NCBI GenBank assembly: GCA_963783335.1 | Contig: CAWAND010000004.1 | Span: forward strand, 558,001-622,000 | Length of the DNA stretch: 64,000 bases | Direction of reading: 5' to 3' | DNA from: CAWAND01 sp963783335 | Lineage (GTDB): Bacteria > Chloroflexota > Anaerolineae > Anaerolineales > E44-bin32 | Shown here: piece by piece, positions 42,792-51,911 of the stretch | How the letters are laid out: every line of letters begins with the position of its first letter | Numbering within the stretch: position 1 is the stretch's first letter | Position numbers and translations under genes: made by a program | The notes under the pieces: model-generated | What the model was told of the DNA's origin: nothing | The model's database searches: none | Seen by the model: the letters and a program-made list of their open reading frames with translations, nothing else

Positions 42792-43484
42792 TCACTTGCG
42801 GGTGTCCTGCAATCTGACCCAACCGTGTCGAAGTGCATAGACGGCAGCCTGCGTGCGGTCCTCCACATCAAGCTTATGCAGGATCGCCGTCATGTGGTTC
42901 TTCACCGTCTGGTGGCTGATGCCCAGCCTGGCTGCGATTTCCTTGTTGCTCATGCCGCGTGTGACATACTGCAGAATTTCCATCTCGCGGGGCGAAAGCG
43001 GAGTAAACGCCTCCACGTCACCTTCGAGATGCGGACGCCGAATGGTTTCGACCCCTTTGGACAACCACTGATCCAAGCCGTCCTTGTCGTAGACTTGATC
43101 CCCGACCACAAAATAGCCGCGTGCCACGTGTCGGATGACATCCACCAACTTCCCAGCGTGCACATCCTTCGAGCAGTAGGCTTTGGCCCCGGCGCTGAAC
43201 GCGTGCAGGACCTGCTCAACATCGTCATAGGCGGTCAGAAGGACGATCGACGTGGTCAGACGGTCGGCCATGAGCTGACGCGTCACCTGCATCCCATTCA
43301 TGTTGGGAAGATTGATGTCGATCAAAGCTATGGTCGGGTTAAGGTCCCGTACCAGCTGGAGAGCCTGGTCGCCGTTGGTGCCTTCGGCCAAGACGTCGAT
43401 ATCGTCTTCGGCATCCAGCACATTACGCACACCCTCGCGAAAGAGGGGATGGTCATCGACTATGACAAGCTTGATGGTTTCCAT
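42792..43484 (-). CDS. NarL/LuxR-family response regulator
   Basis: 230 residues. Receiver domain with VDDHPLFREG and the Asp in IALIDINLPNMNG, conserved Lys in YCSKDVHAG, then the HTH domain PLSPREMEILQYVTRGMSNKEIAARLGISHQTVKNHM. Partner of the DegS-type kinase that follows. The pair lies directly upstream of the tad operon on the same strand, so control of pilus genes is plausible. ATG at 43484 fits the receiver start; an earlier ATG at 43541 would overlap the promoter. Confidence 0.92.
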   Translation of the reverse strand: METIKLVIVDDHPLFREGVRNVLDAEDDIDVLAEGTNGDQALQLVRDLNPTIALIDINLPNMNGMQVTRQLMADRLTTSIVLLTAYDDVEQVLHAFSAGAKAYCSKDVHAGKLVDVIRHVARGYFVVGDQVYDKDGLDQWLSKGVETIRRPHLEGDVEAFTPLSPREMEILQYVTRGMSNKEIAARLGISHQTVKNHMTAILHKLDVEDRTQAAVYALRHGWVRLQDTRK

Positions 43485-43513
43485 GGGCTCCCCACGATCT
43501 GCACAGTGCGCCG

Positions 43514-43541
43514 AGTATAGCACAGCCGTTCCCGCGGGCAA
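43514..43541 (-). promoter_or_regulatory. Promoter of the response regulator gene
   Basis: TGCTATACT gives an extended -10 (TATACT at 43519-43514), and TTGCCC lies 16 bases upstream at 43541-43536. Confidence 0.5.
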
Positions 43542-43544
43542 CCA

Positions 43545-45017
43545 TCAAGGCCATGTGTAGACAGCCATGTTTTCACCTCCCTGGCTTGGGCTGAACGGCG
43601 CGTGCGTTTGGTACACGGGCACCCTACCGGCGGTCAAACTCGGGTACCAGTCCGGAAAGGTCATAAGGTAGTCGGCGCCCCGTGCATCGAGATAGGCCCC
43701 CAGTCTTTGTTCATCGCGAATAAACGGGATCACCTCTGGATTGACCAGGCCGGCCAGGTCGAGGATGGGCCGGCCTCCGAAGTAGCCCAGCGCGCCGATG
43801 TCGTGGGCGGCGATCACCTCCTTTGAATCCGTATGCGCGCGCACCCAGAGGGAGGTTTGGACCATTTCGCTGTTGATGACGGCCACGTCGCGCGCGAAGG
43901 CCCTGGCCCCAACCAGCCAGAATGCTCCCGTCACCACCAGCCAGCTGACCAGCCAACCGCGGGAGATGATCCTGCGCCAGCTGCTCTGGCTGCCGAGGTC
44001 AATCCAACCCAATGTACCCAACAGGCCAAGCGTGATCCAGACCGGAATGGTCGGCATCGCATAGCGGCCGTGCTGATAGGTCACAGGCAGCCGCAGGGCA
44101 TAGGCAGCCAGATAGGCCGATGCCCAGACCAGCGGCGCGAAATCTGCCCAACGACGGCTGCGAGCCTTCGAAAAGATCCAAAGGAGCAAGCCCGGCAGTA
44201 GCAGGACTCCCGGCCCGACCAAGGGCTGCAAGAATTCTCCCCCAAGCCTCGCCAACAAGGGCGCCTGGCGCAGGACCGCGTATTCCGCCTGCTTGGCATA
44301 GAAGGTGTTGGGCCAAATCTGTCCCGCAAGCGCGTAGTTGAATCCAAGATAGGGAAGGATCAACAGGCAGGCACCAACCGCGAAGCCCCCCAGGCGCGCC
44401 GCTGAGGTCCTCACCCCGGCTTGCCCAAACAAGATCAGCCAAGCGTAGGCCAGTCCGAGTGTCAGCCCATCGGGACGGATCCAGACCATTAAACCCACCA
44501 AGGCGCCCCAAAGCAAACTCCTTTGGGGCTGCTTCTGCATCCCCCACAACAGGGCCAGCGCGGCGCCTCCCAACAGCAGAGTCTCCATCCCCGACAGTGC
44601 CGCCCACACGAGATGCCACTCGAAGCCCAAGCCAACGACGCCTACCCAGAACCACCGACCCGGTCCACCCATCCCCCTTGCCACCCACAGACCCGCCATG
44701 CACGCCGTCAAGGCCAGGCTGACCAGACCGAGAAATGCCGACCACATCCAGGGGGAGATCCCCAGCAGGATTCCAGGTGACTGGAGCACCGCCCACAGCG
44801 GCGAGGTCGAGCCGGCGCTGGGCTGATTGGGCACGAACGCCCACTGGCCCAACTGCACCAGATTGCGCGCATACGTCTGGTGAATCCAGGCGTCGTCAAG
44901 CGGAAAGCCCATGCCCCCCAGCCTCAAGCTGGCCAGCAGGTAGGCTCCAAGGGCAACCAGAGCCGCCAGCAAGGCGATCCCCAACCTGCGCCAGTCCAGT
45001 CGTCTGGGGGAGGTCAT
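43545..45017 (-). CDS. Polytopic membrane protein, GT-C glycosyltransferase-like
   Basis: About 490 residues with ten or so hydrophobic segments. Near the first large loop is GFPLDDAWIHQTYARNLVQLGQWAFVPNQPSAGSTSPLWAVL, an acidic pair and pattern found in GT-C enzymes that move sugars from polyprenyl phosphate; the gene at 55116 has the same pattern. The C-terminal soluble part has EVIAAHDIGALGYFGGRPILDLAGLVNPEVIPF. The acceptor is unknown. The ATG at 45017 overlaps the stop of the gene before (ATGA). Confidence 0.8.
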   Translation of the reverse strand: MTSPRRLDWRRLGIALLAALVALGAYLLASLRLGGMGFPLDDAWIHQTYARNLVQLGQWAFVPNQPSAGSTSPLWAVLQSPGILLGISPWMWSAFLGLVSLALTACMAGLWVARGMGGPGRWFWVGVVGLGFEWHLVWAALSGMETLLLGGAALALLWGMQKQPQRSLLWGALVGLMVWIRPDGLTLGLAYAWLILFGQAGVRTSAARLGGFAVGACLLILPYLGFNYALAGQIWPNTFYAKQAEYAVLRQAPLLARLGGEFLQPLVGPGVLLLPGLLLWIFSKARSRRWADFAPLVWASAYLAAYALRLPVTYQHGRYAMPTIPVWITLGLLGTLGWIDLGSQSSWRRIISRGWLVSWLVVTGAFWLVGARAFARDVAVINSEMVQTSLWVRAHTDSKEVIAAHDIGALGYFGGRPILDLAGLVNPEVIPFIRDEQRLGAYLDARGADYLMTFPDWYPSLTAGRVPVYQTHAPFSPSQGGENMAVYTWP

Positions 45018-46591
45018 GGCCGCAGCGCTCCCTCGACCACCCGCAAAGTGTAGACGGGGTGGCCGAAGGGATCCTGCGTTGTGCCGACCAACGCCAGCCA
45101 ACGCAGGCCAGTGGGGTCTTCGTAGAGCGGATCGAGCCCGGGTGGGTGGTTCCTCTCAAGAACAACCCACCGAACGCCGAAGTCCCGGACAACTCGCTGC
45201 AGTGAGGCGGGATTCCCATCCGGGATCACCACTGAGGGGTGGCCGGATGCCAACCAGAAGGCAGGAGGATTGTTCACGGCAACCACATCTTGGGGTAAAC
45301 CGCCTGAACGGATTGGTGCGACCGCTGACGCATAAGTGGCAGACGCCTGTCCCCAACCCTGACCCCGTTGGGCCGGAACAATCTGTCTTGTCGCCAAGAG
45401 AAAGAGGGTTGCCACACCAGCGATGGCCAGCGTCCCCAGTCCCAGCCGCTTGAAAGCCTGCTCAGGTTGCCAGTCCCAACGGCGCTGGAGGGCTTCTACC
45501 AGGCTGTCCAATCCTTGTGGGGCCAGGGCCCAAAGCAGAGGCATGGCCGCCGTCGAGGAATGAAAGAAGCCCCCGCGTGCACCGGGAAAGGGAAACACAA
45601 CCGTCATCACGGTGAATTCAGCCAGCAGGTAGGCCGCCAAGACGCGCGCCGGGCGGGTTCGGCGATTCCGCCATAGACCAAGGCCCATCAGCACCGTCAA
45701 GAAAACCAGACCGTTGACCAGCAGCAGACTGACCAGGTTGATGCCGGCCGCCTGCAGTCTGGCCTGGAGAATGGCCCCAAGACCAGACTCGAGCCAATGG
45801 GCCGGCGTGAGACCGTCGGTTGGGTAGCTGAACAACTGGTTGTAGTCTGTGAGCCAGGCGGCCCTCAGCCCGCCTGGCGATAGCGGCCCGCCGGTCACCT
45901 TCCACATGCGCACAAACCAACCCGCCATGATTACCAGGTAGCCAGCGGCCAATGCCAGCAAGCCAGTGAAGCGTCGTGGGCGCGACAAGCCCCAAGTGGC
46001 GATTGCCAGCAAGAGCAGCAGCACGCCGTCCGCTCGCGCAAGGTGGCCCAGACCGGCCAAACCACCCACCAACAACCAGGCCTTGGCATCCAACTCGGGC
46101 GCCCGAGACATCAGCCAGAGCGCCAATCCGCCAATCACGGCAAACGAGGAGAAAGCGTCGGTCGTGGCGAAGAACGGCAGGTAGAAACCCGAAAGCCCCG
46201 CCAACCCTCCTGCGACCAGGGCCTGGAATGGGCTGGCCCCGAGCCTGCGGGCCAGCCAGGCCGCCACCAATGGCAGCACGGCCGTGAAAGCAAGCGAAGG
46301 CAGTTGGGCTGCACGGAACGACTCTCCAAAGACAGCCATCGCCCCCGCCGACATGAATGTCGTCAGGGGCATCCAGTACAGGTGCGCAGGCTGCGGGAGG
46401 CTGAGGTTGCCTGTCGCCAAATAGTTCCATAGAAACGGGACGCGCAAGCCGCCACCCGCCACCAGTTGCCGCGCAGCCGCGTAGTAGTAGTCGGCATCCA
46501 TGTATCCGGGTGTGGTAACCCATGCTGCGCTCAGGACCGCCATGGTGAGGCCGAGAACACCCAGGCTGAGATACTGCAGGCGGGACATCAT
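45014..46591 (-). CDS. Polytopic membrane protein, GT-C glycosyltransferase-like
   Basis: 525 residues with about eleven hydrophobic segments. The first loop has PGYMDADYYYAAARQLVAGGGLRVPF with an acidic pair DAD and the pattern QPAHLYWMPLTTF, as in PMT-like glycosyltransferases. A soluble C-terminus follows (DVVAVNNPPAFWLASGHPSVVIPDGNPASLQRVV). Overlaps the gene before (48576-46588) by four bases and the gene after by four bases, so three such genes are coupled. Confidence 0.8.
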   Translation of the reverse strand: MMSRLQYLSLGVLGLTMAVLSAAWVTTPGYMDADYYYAAARQLVAGGGLRVPFLWNYLATGNLSLPQPAHLYWMPLTTFMSAGAMAVFGESFRAAQLPSLAFTAVLPLVAAWLARRLGASPFQALVAGGLAGLSGFYLPFFATTDAFSSFAVIGGLALWLMSRAPELDAKAWLLVGGLAGLGHLARADGVLLLLLAIATWGLSRPRRFTGLLALAAGYLVIMAGWFVRMWKVTGGPLSPGGLRAAWLTDYNQLFSYPTDGLTPAHWLESGLGAILQARLQAAGINLVSLLLVNGLVFLTVLMGLGLWRNRRTRPARVLAAYLLAEFTVMTVVFPFPGARGGFFHSSTAAMPLLWALAPQGLDSLVEALQRRWDWQPEQAFKRLGLGTLAIAGVATLFLLATRQIVPAQRGQGWGQASATYASAVAPIRSGGLPQDVVAVNNPPAFWLASGHPSVVIPDGNPASLQRVVRDFGVRWVVLERNHPPGLDPLYEDPTGLRWLALVGTTQDPFGHPVYTLRVVEGALRP

Positions 46592-48576
46592 GGCAAGGCG
46601 TAGAGCACGTAGCTGTCACCGAAGCTCTGGACGAGATCCATGCGCCCGAGCAAGTCATCGAGGGCCGCCCAATCCTGAGGTGTGTAGCGCGGATCCTCGT
46701 CTCGAACGAAAGCCATCCCGATCCGGTTCAGCAGAACGTACGACCGACCGTCAGCTCTCCATCTCTGCAGGATCGCAGTTTCATCGAGACCGGCGCGGCG
46801 AAGAGCGTACCAACGGTCGATCCATGCGTCGGAAACGCACTCGGGTTGACAGTAGTAGCCGCGGGGTTCCCAGAGCATCACGACCGAACCGGAATCGCCG
46901 GACTCGCGCACGGCTGCCATGGCCGGTGCATAAGCCCCCAGCCGGCGCGCAAGAGTTTGTTCGCGACTCTCAAGCCCCAGCACTGGAAGCAGGGGATGAT
47001 CCTTGGCGAGCGAGCGAAATGCCGACGCCAGAGCGAAGACCGTTGTCATCAGCACCAGAGCTTGAGTGAGTCGCCCCAATCTGACGGATCCCAACCTGAC
47101 CGATCTCAGGCCAGCGTAACCGAGGCCCGCAAGGGCCGCCCAGGCCGGGAAAATGACCATATACAGACGTGACTGCCCAAGCAGCTCGGAGGCGAGATTC
47201 GCCCCGCCCCACAACAACCAACCCGCTACCACAAACGTCGTCAGGAATCCGGACCATTCTCGTCGGCGAATGGGCCCGATGAGTGCCGCCAATGAGAGCC
47301 CCAGCAGTAACGGGCCAATGCTGGCAGCATAGCCAGGGGCGCCTTCCACACCGTACAGCGTGGCGAACAACGGGATCAAGGGCCCGACGGGATGGAAACC
47401 CACCGACGACACCCCGGAGAAGAATGTCTGCTGGGCCGCGCTCACCCACGGGTTGGCTCCCCAATAGGGGTAGAGTGGCGTACCCGTGGCGATGAGATTC
47501 TTCAAAGGCCAGGCTGCAAACGCCGCCAGAGCTGCTGCCAGAAAGCGCAGCGTGGCCCGGAGCCGATTCACACCCTCTCCAACGATCAAAATGGCAGCCA
47601 ATCCAGCGCCAAGAGCAACCCCCGCCGTGTATTTGGTTCCCATGGCGAAACCGGCCAGCACGCCGGCCCACACGGCGTAGGACAGCCTCCGCTCTCGCCG
47701 CCAGACTTCCAGAAAAGCGATGATGGCCAGGCCAAACAGCGCGGCGTGCCAATCCACATAACCCCAAGAGAACGATGACCACAGGGTTCTCCCGACCATC
47801 AGGCTCGCCACCGCTACCCATGCCCCTCGAGGTGTGTGGTACGAGACCAGCCCGAATACCCCCATCAAGGCCAACCCTCCGGTCAGCACCCCGAGGATTG
47901 TGGCCGCGACATCGCCTGCCAACGACATCGCCCACGTGTTGTTCATCTCGACCAACAGTGGACTCCCCCAAAACGGGTTGGCCGGGTCGAACACCACTCG
48001 ACCGGCGTTCAAGAAGGTTCGAGGGAGCGAAAGATGGTAGACGAGCGCATCAAAAGAGACTGGGGGGCCAAGCGACTCGAGCAACGCCATCGCCAACAGA
48101 GCAGCCACAGCCACCGCCAACGCGACTTCAAACCCACCCTTGGGCCGCAGTTCGAACCACCCCGATCTCACCACCCGCAGCCAAGCCAGAGCGGATCGCC
48201 GCAGAACCGCCAGGGCAGCCAGCAAGACAAGCCACGACAGCCAGCCTTTGAAACCAATCACCGCACCGATCAACAGCCAAAGGACGCCCGACAGCCCGAG
48301 ACCGACCGCGGCATAGACCGCGGCTTGAGCTGATGCAGCCAACGGCAACGGACCGACGAGCCTTAGTCCGGCTGCCCCGGCGACGAGCACAAGTGCCCCA
48401 GCCAGCAGAAGCCGCAGCCCGTCGAGCGTCAAAGCCTGGGCCATGCTTGCGTCGAAGGGTTTGTGGATCACGTAGTAGGCTGCTATAAGTGCGAACAGCA
48501 CGCCAAGGGCCACCGAAGCGCGGACGCGCCCCGTTGGCCGATCGCGGTCCTCGCTTCGGACAGACTCAGGACTCAA
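46588..48576 (-). CDS. Large polytopic membrane protein, GT-C glycosyltransferase-like
   Basis: 662 residues, twelve or more hydrophobic segments. The first large loop has PPVSFDALVYHLSLPRTFLNAGRVVFDPANPFWGSPLLVEM, with Asp and His in the place of the usual acidic motif. The C-terminus is soluble and contains SGSVVMLWEPRGYYCQPECVSDAWIDRWY and YVLLNRIGMAFVRDEDPRYTPQDW. Start ATG 54 bases after the stop of the gene before it, with the palindrome at 48618-48635 in between. Confidence 0.78.
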   Translation of the reverse strand: MSPESVRSEDRDRPTGRVRASVALGVLFALIAAYYVIHKPFDASMAQALTLDGLRLLLAGALVLVAGAAGLRLVGPLPLAASAQAAVYAAVGLGLSGVLWLLIGAVIGFKGWLSWLVLLAALAVLRRSALAWLRVVRSGWFELRPKGGFEVALAVAVAALLAMALLESLGPPVSFDALVYHLSLPRTFLNAGRVVFDPANPFWGSPLLVEMNNTWAMSLAGDVAATILGVLTGGLALMGVFGLVSYHTPRGAWVAVASLMVGRTLWSSFSWGYVDWHAALFGLAIIAFLEVWRRERRLSYAVWAGVLAGFAMGTKYTAGVALGAGLAAILIVGEGVNRLRATLRFLAAALAAFAAWPLKNLIATGTPLYPYWGANPWVSAAQQTFFSGVSSVGFHPVGPLIPLFATLYGVEGAPGYAASIGPLLLGLSLAALIGPIRRREWSGFLTTFVVAGWLLWGGANLASELLGQSRLYMVIFPAWAALAGLGYAGLRSVRLGSVRLGRLTQALVLMTTVFALASAFRSLAKDHPLLPVLGLESREQTLARRLGAYAPAMAAVRESGDSGSVVMLWEPRGYYCQPECVSDAWIDRWYALRRAGLDETAILQRWRADGRSYVLLNRIGMAFVRDEDPRYTPQDWAALDDLLGRMDLVQSFGDSYVLYALP

Positions 48577-48617
48577 GTGTTCGCCTGCCTTATCTCGATC
48601 AGCTCACTCGAAGCCGA

Positions 48618-48635
48618 TTGTGAAAGATTTCACAA
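48618..48635. promoter_or_regulatory. Rex-like palindrome, copy 3 (perfect)
   Basis: TTGTGAAAGATTTCACAA, with arms that extend to ten pairs. On the minus strand it overlaps the stop codon of the GT87-like gene and precedes the next start (48576) by about 40 bases. The 14-base core GTGAAAGATTTCAC is identical to that at 56633. Confidence 0.45.
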
Positions 48636-49886
48636 TCTACCCAGTGGTTTGCCTCCGCCGATGCTCAGCACGTTCGCCCGGGTTGCCCACCAGCGGACCC
48701 ACAACAGACCAATGAACATGAGCAGCGGCAGCGGGACGAGCATGAGGAGACTCTCCTGGTTTCCCTGGACGGTATTTAGGAACAGGAGCCAGGGGCCTAC
48801 AGCCAAGAAAAGCATGATAGCTCCAACCACCAGCCGGCCAGCCAACTTCCACCGCTGAAGGCAAACGCCGGAGATGAGCAGGATTCCGGGCATGAACACA
48901 AGGTAGTTGGTGCTTGCCGTGCGAAAGACCACCAGCTGGGTAACGACCAGGGTCATGGACGCAGTCCACTGGAACCAGGTGTCGTGCTTGCCGCCGGCCA
49001 GCACCCATTCCCAGAGCAGGTAGAAGCCTGCCAGCGCTGAAAGGATGGCGGTCAACCAACCGGAAGCCGCCGGGAAGATGCCCGCCAGGAGCGAGAGAGG
49101 TGAAGCGGAGACCGCAGATGTGTAGGCAGGATAGGTGACGACTTCCCTTAGCCAAAGAAGCGGCCAATTCGGCATCAACAACATGAACCCGCCGAACAAC
49201 ACGACGGACGAGCCAACCGTCCAACCGATGAGGCCAGTCCTTCGCCGCGACCACGCCCAAACAAGCACAAAGGGAACGAGGAGGACAGAAATCTGCGGCT
49301 TCAGCAGCGACAGCGAGAGCAGCATTCCGGCGGCTGCGTCTGACTCGCGTTGGATGGCCAGCAGCGCCCCGGCGATCAACACGGCTTCGATGACAGCAAA
49401 CTGCCCCAGCACGACGGCCCGGAAAGCGTGGTACCAGCCAATCGAAAAGAGCATCAGCCCACCCAAGGCGAGCGGTCCCGGTCGCCATCTCGTCAGCCGG
49501 ATACTCAAGAGCATCAACCCCAGCAGACACACTTCGAGCAGCGTCATCCACAGCGCCCTCGCCAGAACGAAAGGCAAGACGGAGAAGGGCAACACGAAGA
49601 TGGTGATCGGCAGGGGATAGGCGAAAAGTGCCAGATCTTCACCAGACACCGGATCTGCTGGCCGGCCGTATATGATCTGTTGCGCTTGCTGTGAAACACT
49701 CGGATCGTAGGGGCTGACGCCTTGAGTCACCCACAGCCGTGTTCCCAGCCAACGGGGCAGAAAATCATTCCCACCTGGCGCTTGTTCGGCAAAACCAAGA
49801 TTGCCGTAGGTCAGCGCCACCAACAAGATGGCGAACAGCAGCAAGAAGAGTGCTTGCCACGTGCGGGAAGCGCGAGGAGGTCTCAT
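48630..49886 (-). CDS. GT87-like (DUF2029) membrane glycosyltransferase
   Basis: 418 residues with about ten hydrophobic segments. The first loop NDFLPRWLGTRLWVTQGVSPYDPSVSQQAQ is the mark of the DUF2029/GT87 family, whose known members are polyprenyl-phosphate-mannose mannosyltransferases of actinobacteria. Later LSLLKPQISVLLVPFVLVWAW includes the conserved KPQ. The sugar and acceptor here are unknown. Divergent from the related gene at 50124. Confidence 0.82.
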   Translation of the reverse strand: MRPPRASRTWQALFLLLFAILLVALTYGNLGFAEQAPGGNDFLPRWLGTRLWVTQGVSPYDPSVSQQAQQIIYGRPADPVSGEDLALFAYPLPITIFVLPFSVLPFVLARALWMTLLEVCLLGLMLLSIRLTRWRPGPLALGGLMLFSIGWYHAFRAVVLGQFAVIEAVLIAGALLAIQRESDAAAGMLLSLSLLKPQISVLLVPFVLVWAWSRRRTGLIGWTVGSSVVLFGGFMLLMPNWPLLWLREVVTYPAYTSAVSASPLSLLAGIFPAASGWLTAILSALAGFYLLWEWVLAGGKHDTWFQWTASMTLVVTQLVVFRTASTNYLVFMPGILLISGVCLQRWKLAGRLVVGAIMLFLAVGPWLLFLNTVQGNQESLLMLVPLPLLMFIGLLWVRWWATRANVLSIGGGKPLGRL

Positions 49887-49971
49887 TGGGATGGCGTGCT
49901 CGCTGCTTTCACGGACCAGGCCTCGCTTATCGAGGCGATCAAGATACGGCCCTCGCCTCTGCTGAAATCAC

Positions 49972-49999
49972 TTGCGCGGTCGCCCGGAGATGTTAGCAT
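49972..49999 (+). promoter_or_regulatory. Candidate promoter of the gene at 50124
   Basis: TTGCGC at 49972-49977 and an extended -10 TGTTAGCAT ending at 49999 with 16 bases between boxes. The remainder of the divergent gap 49887-50123 shows nothing else convincing. Confidence 0.3.
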
Positions 50000-50123
50000 A
50001 TCCAGGCTAATCTGCAAGGAGGCGCCGCCATCGGCACTTTACCGCCGTCTCAAGGGCAGGTCCCCCATTCTCCGCAACCGACCCCGGACATCGCCAGCCG
50101 GCCGGGCCCGGCATCAACCTGGT

Positions 50124-50984
50124 ATGGACCATCGTTGGTCGGATGTCTATGCGCAGCTTCGCGCCCGGCCCTGGTCCTGGGTCCTGCTCGGGGTGATCGT
50201 CGCCGGGTTGACAGCCGCCTGCGCCCTTTACCTGCCCCAAGGCGTGGATTGGCACGAGGCATTCCGACCAGCGGCCCTGGCCTTGCTCTCGGGGAAATCC
50301 CCTTACAGCGTTCCCGGGTACCTCAACGCGCCGTGGGCCCTGCTTCCCATCATCCCGTTCGCCATTCTGCCGGAGGCCGTTGGCCGAGGTGCGATGGCGG
50401 TGGTCGGGTTGGCTTGCTTTGCATTCATCGGCCTCCGCCTCGGCGCGCGGCCGATCACACTGGGACTGTTTCTGTTCTCGCCTCCTGTCCTTCATTCGAC
50501 GCTCAACAGCAACCTGGATTGGCTGGCCTTGCTCGGCGTAGTCTTGCCCCCTAATGTGGGACTTCTGCTGCTGGCCTGCAAACCTCAAATCGGCATCGCC
50601 GTGATCCTCTTCCAGCTTGTGGAGTCCGGGCGCACCGGCGGGGTGCGCCGCATTGCGGCTGATTTTTGGCCCCTCGCCACTCTGAGCCTGCTCTCCTTGC
50701 TGGCTTACGGGCCCTGGCCCCTTCGATTCAGCAATGAATTGGGACTGTGGTGGAATGCCAGCCTGTGGCCTGGATCGATACCGTTCGGATTGGCTTTCCT
50801 GGCCGCGGCCCTCTCCCGCCGGAAGGTCAGGCCGGCTCTGGTGGCCTCCCCGCTCCTATCTCCCTATGTGCTGCTCCACTCTTGGGTCGGCGCGCTGGCG
50901 GCGACGCTGGAGTCACTTCCGGTCGCTGCCGCATCCGTGCTTGGCCTGTGGCTGTTGATGGCCATCCGGGCCCTTGGACTATGA
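50124..50984 (+). CDS. GT87-like membrane protein
   Basis: 286 residues with about eight hydrophobic segments. VDWHEAFRPAALALLSGKSPYSVPGYLNAPWALLPIIPF is the first loop of a short GT87-like enzyme, and LLLACKPQIGIAVILFQLVE has the family KPQ. ATG at 50124 is chosen as the last sensible start before the first helix; earlier codons in frame code for low-complexity sequence. Followed at once by a decayed copy of the same kind of gene. Confidence 0.72.
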   Translation: MDHRWSDVYAQLRARPWSWVLLGVIVAGLTAACALYLPQGVDWHEAFRPAALALLSGKSPYSVPGYLNAPWALLPIIPFAILPEAVGRGAMAVVGLACFAFIGLRLGARPITLGLFLFSPPVLHSTLNSNLDWLALLGVVLPPNVGLLLLACKPQIGIAVILFQLVESGRTGGVRRIAADFWPLATLSLLSLLAYGPWPLRFSNELGLWWNASLWPGSIPFGLAFLAAALSRRKVRPALVASPLLSPYVLLHSWVGALAATLESLPVAAASVLGLWLLMAIRALGL

Positions 50985-51012
50985 GACGCGGGAGACGAAG
51001 CCTGCAACTCAG

Positions 51013-51911
51013 ATGGCACTTGAGAGCAGCCAAGGATTGGGCGGCAAAACAACGGGGCTTCGGCACGAAACCGGCAAGGTCAGGATAGGGGTCAACGTGG
51101 CACTGTGGGGGGTGCTCGCAGTGCTGTTGACGCTGGCTTTCGCCCTGATACCGATGGCTGGCGGAGACGACCAGGTACCTTTCCGGGGTGCCGCCCAGCG
51201 CATGCTTGCAGACCTCCTTCTCTACGGTCAAACAGTCACGGCCGGCTGCTATTCCCTCCCCAAGTGGACGTCATCCTGGCACCCCTGGCCGCCCTGTCGG
51301 CCAAGTGGGGCTGGACGGCCTTGAACTGCCTCAACTTGATCACCCTCATCTTCATCACCCGCCGCTGGAACAACAGCTCGATCAAGTCCTTGTTGGTGCT
51401 CAGCTCACCGGCCACGATCGACATCAGCTTCACGGGCAGATCGAACCACTCCTTCTCGCCTTCCTTCTCCTCCCCAAATCGTGGTGGCCGTTGGCGCCAT
51501 TGCCCAAACCCCAGATTGGATTGGAAATGGTCTTCTACGTGCCGCGCCGGAAGATTCTCAGCACAGCGGCGGTGACTGGGGCCGCATTGATCTTGAGCTT
51601 GCTGCTTTTTGGCAGCTGGCCGATGGCCTTGTTCAACCAGCTTTCGCCGTTCGTCGAGCAAGCCCACAATCTTTGGCTTGGCCTGTGGCCGTTTCAAGTG
51701 CCGGTTGGATTGTTGTTGATCCTGCTCGGGATCCGCCGCGCCGACGAACGGATGCTCGTGAGTGCCGGCCCATCCGCTTCCCCGTACGCCACCACATCGA
51801 GCCTGATCGGTCCTTGGATGGCAGGGGGTCTCGTTCTTGAAGGATTGGGAGGCGTGACGTGTCGGGCTGACCTGGTGGGGAGCGACGGCCTACCGCATGT
51901 TTGGGCTGTAA
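51013..51911 (+). pseudogene. Decayed GT87-like gene with at least three frameshifts
   Basis: Protein similarity to the gene just upstream continues through three frames. Frame 1 has NVALWGVLAVLLTLAFALIP and DDQVPFRGAAQRML up to GCYSLP; after one missing base in a CCCC run (about 51262) it goes on as QVDVILAPLAALSAKWGWTALNCLNLITLIF; after a second missing base near 51436 as GQIEPLLLAFLLLP and KPQIGLEMVFYV, the family KPQ; and after an extra base around 51855-51872 as LTWWGATAYRMFGL and a TAA at 51909. Net length 899 bases (3n+2) fits two losses and one gain. Either a true pseudogene or a stretch of bad sequence. The long plus frame at 51188-52573 is this gene's third frame running on into antisense of the next gene. 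Confidence 0.7.

Noticed and set aside
49722..50123. N-terminal extension of the GT87-like gene at 50124
   Set aside because: It overlaps the start of the divergent gene and codes for low-complexity Gln/Arg/Ser sequence before the first helix.
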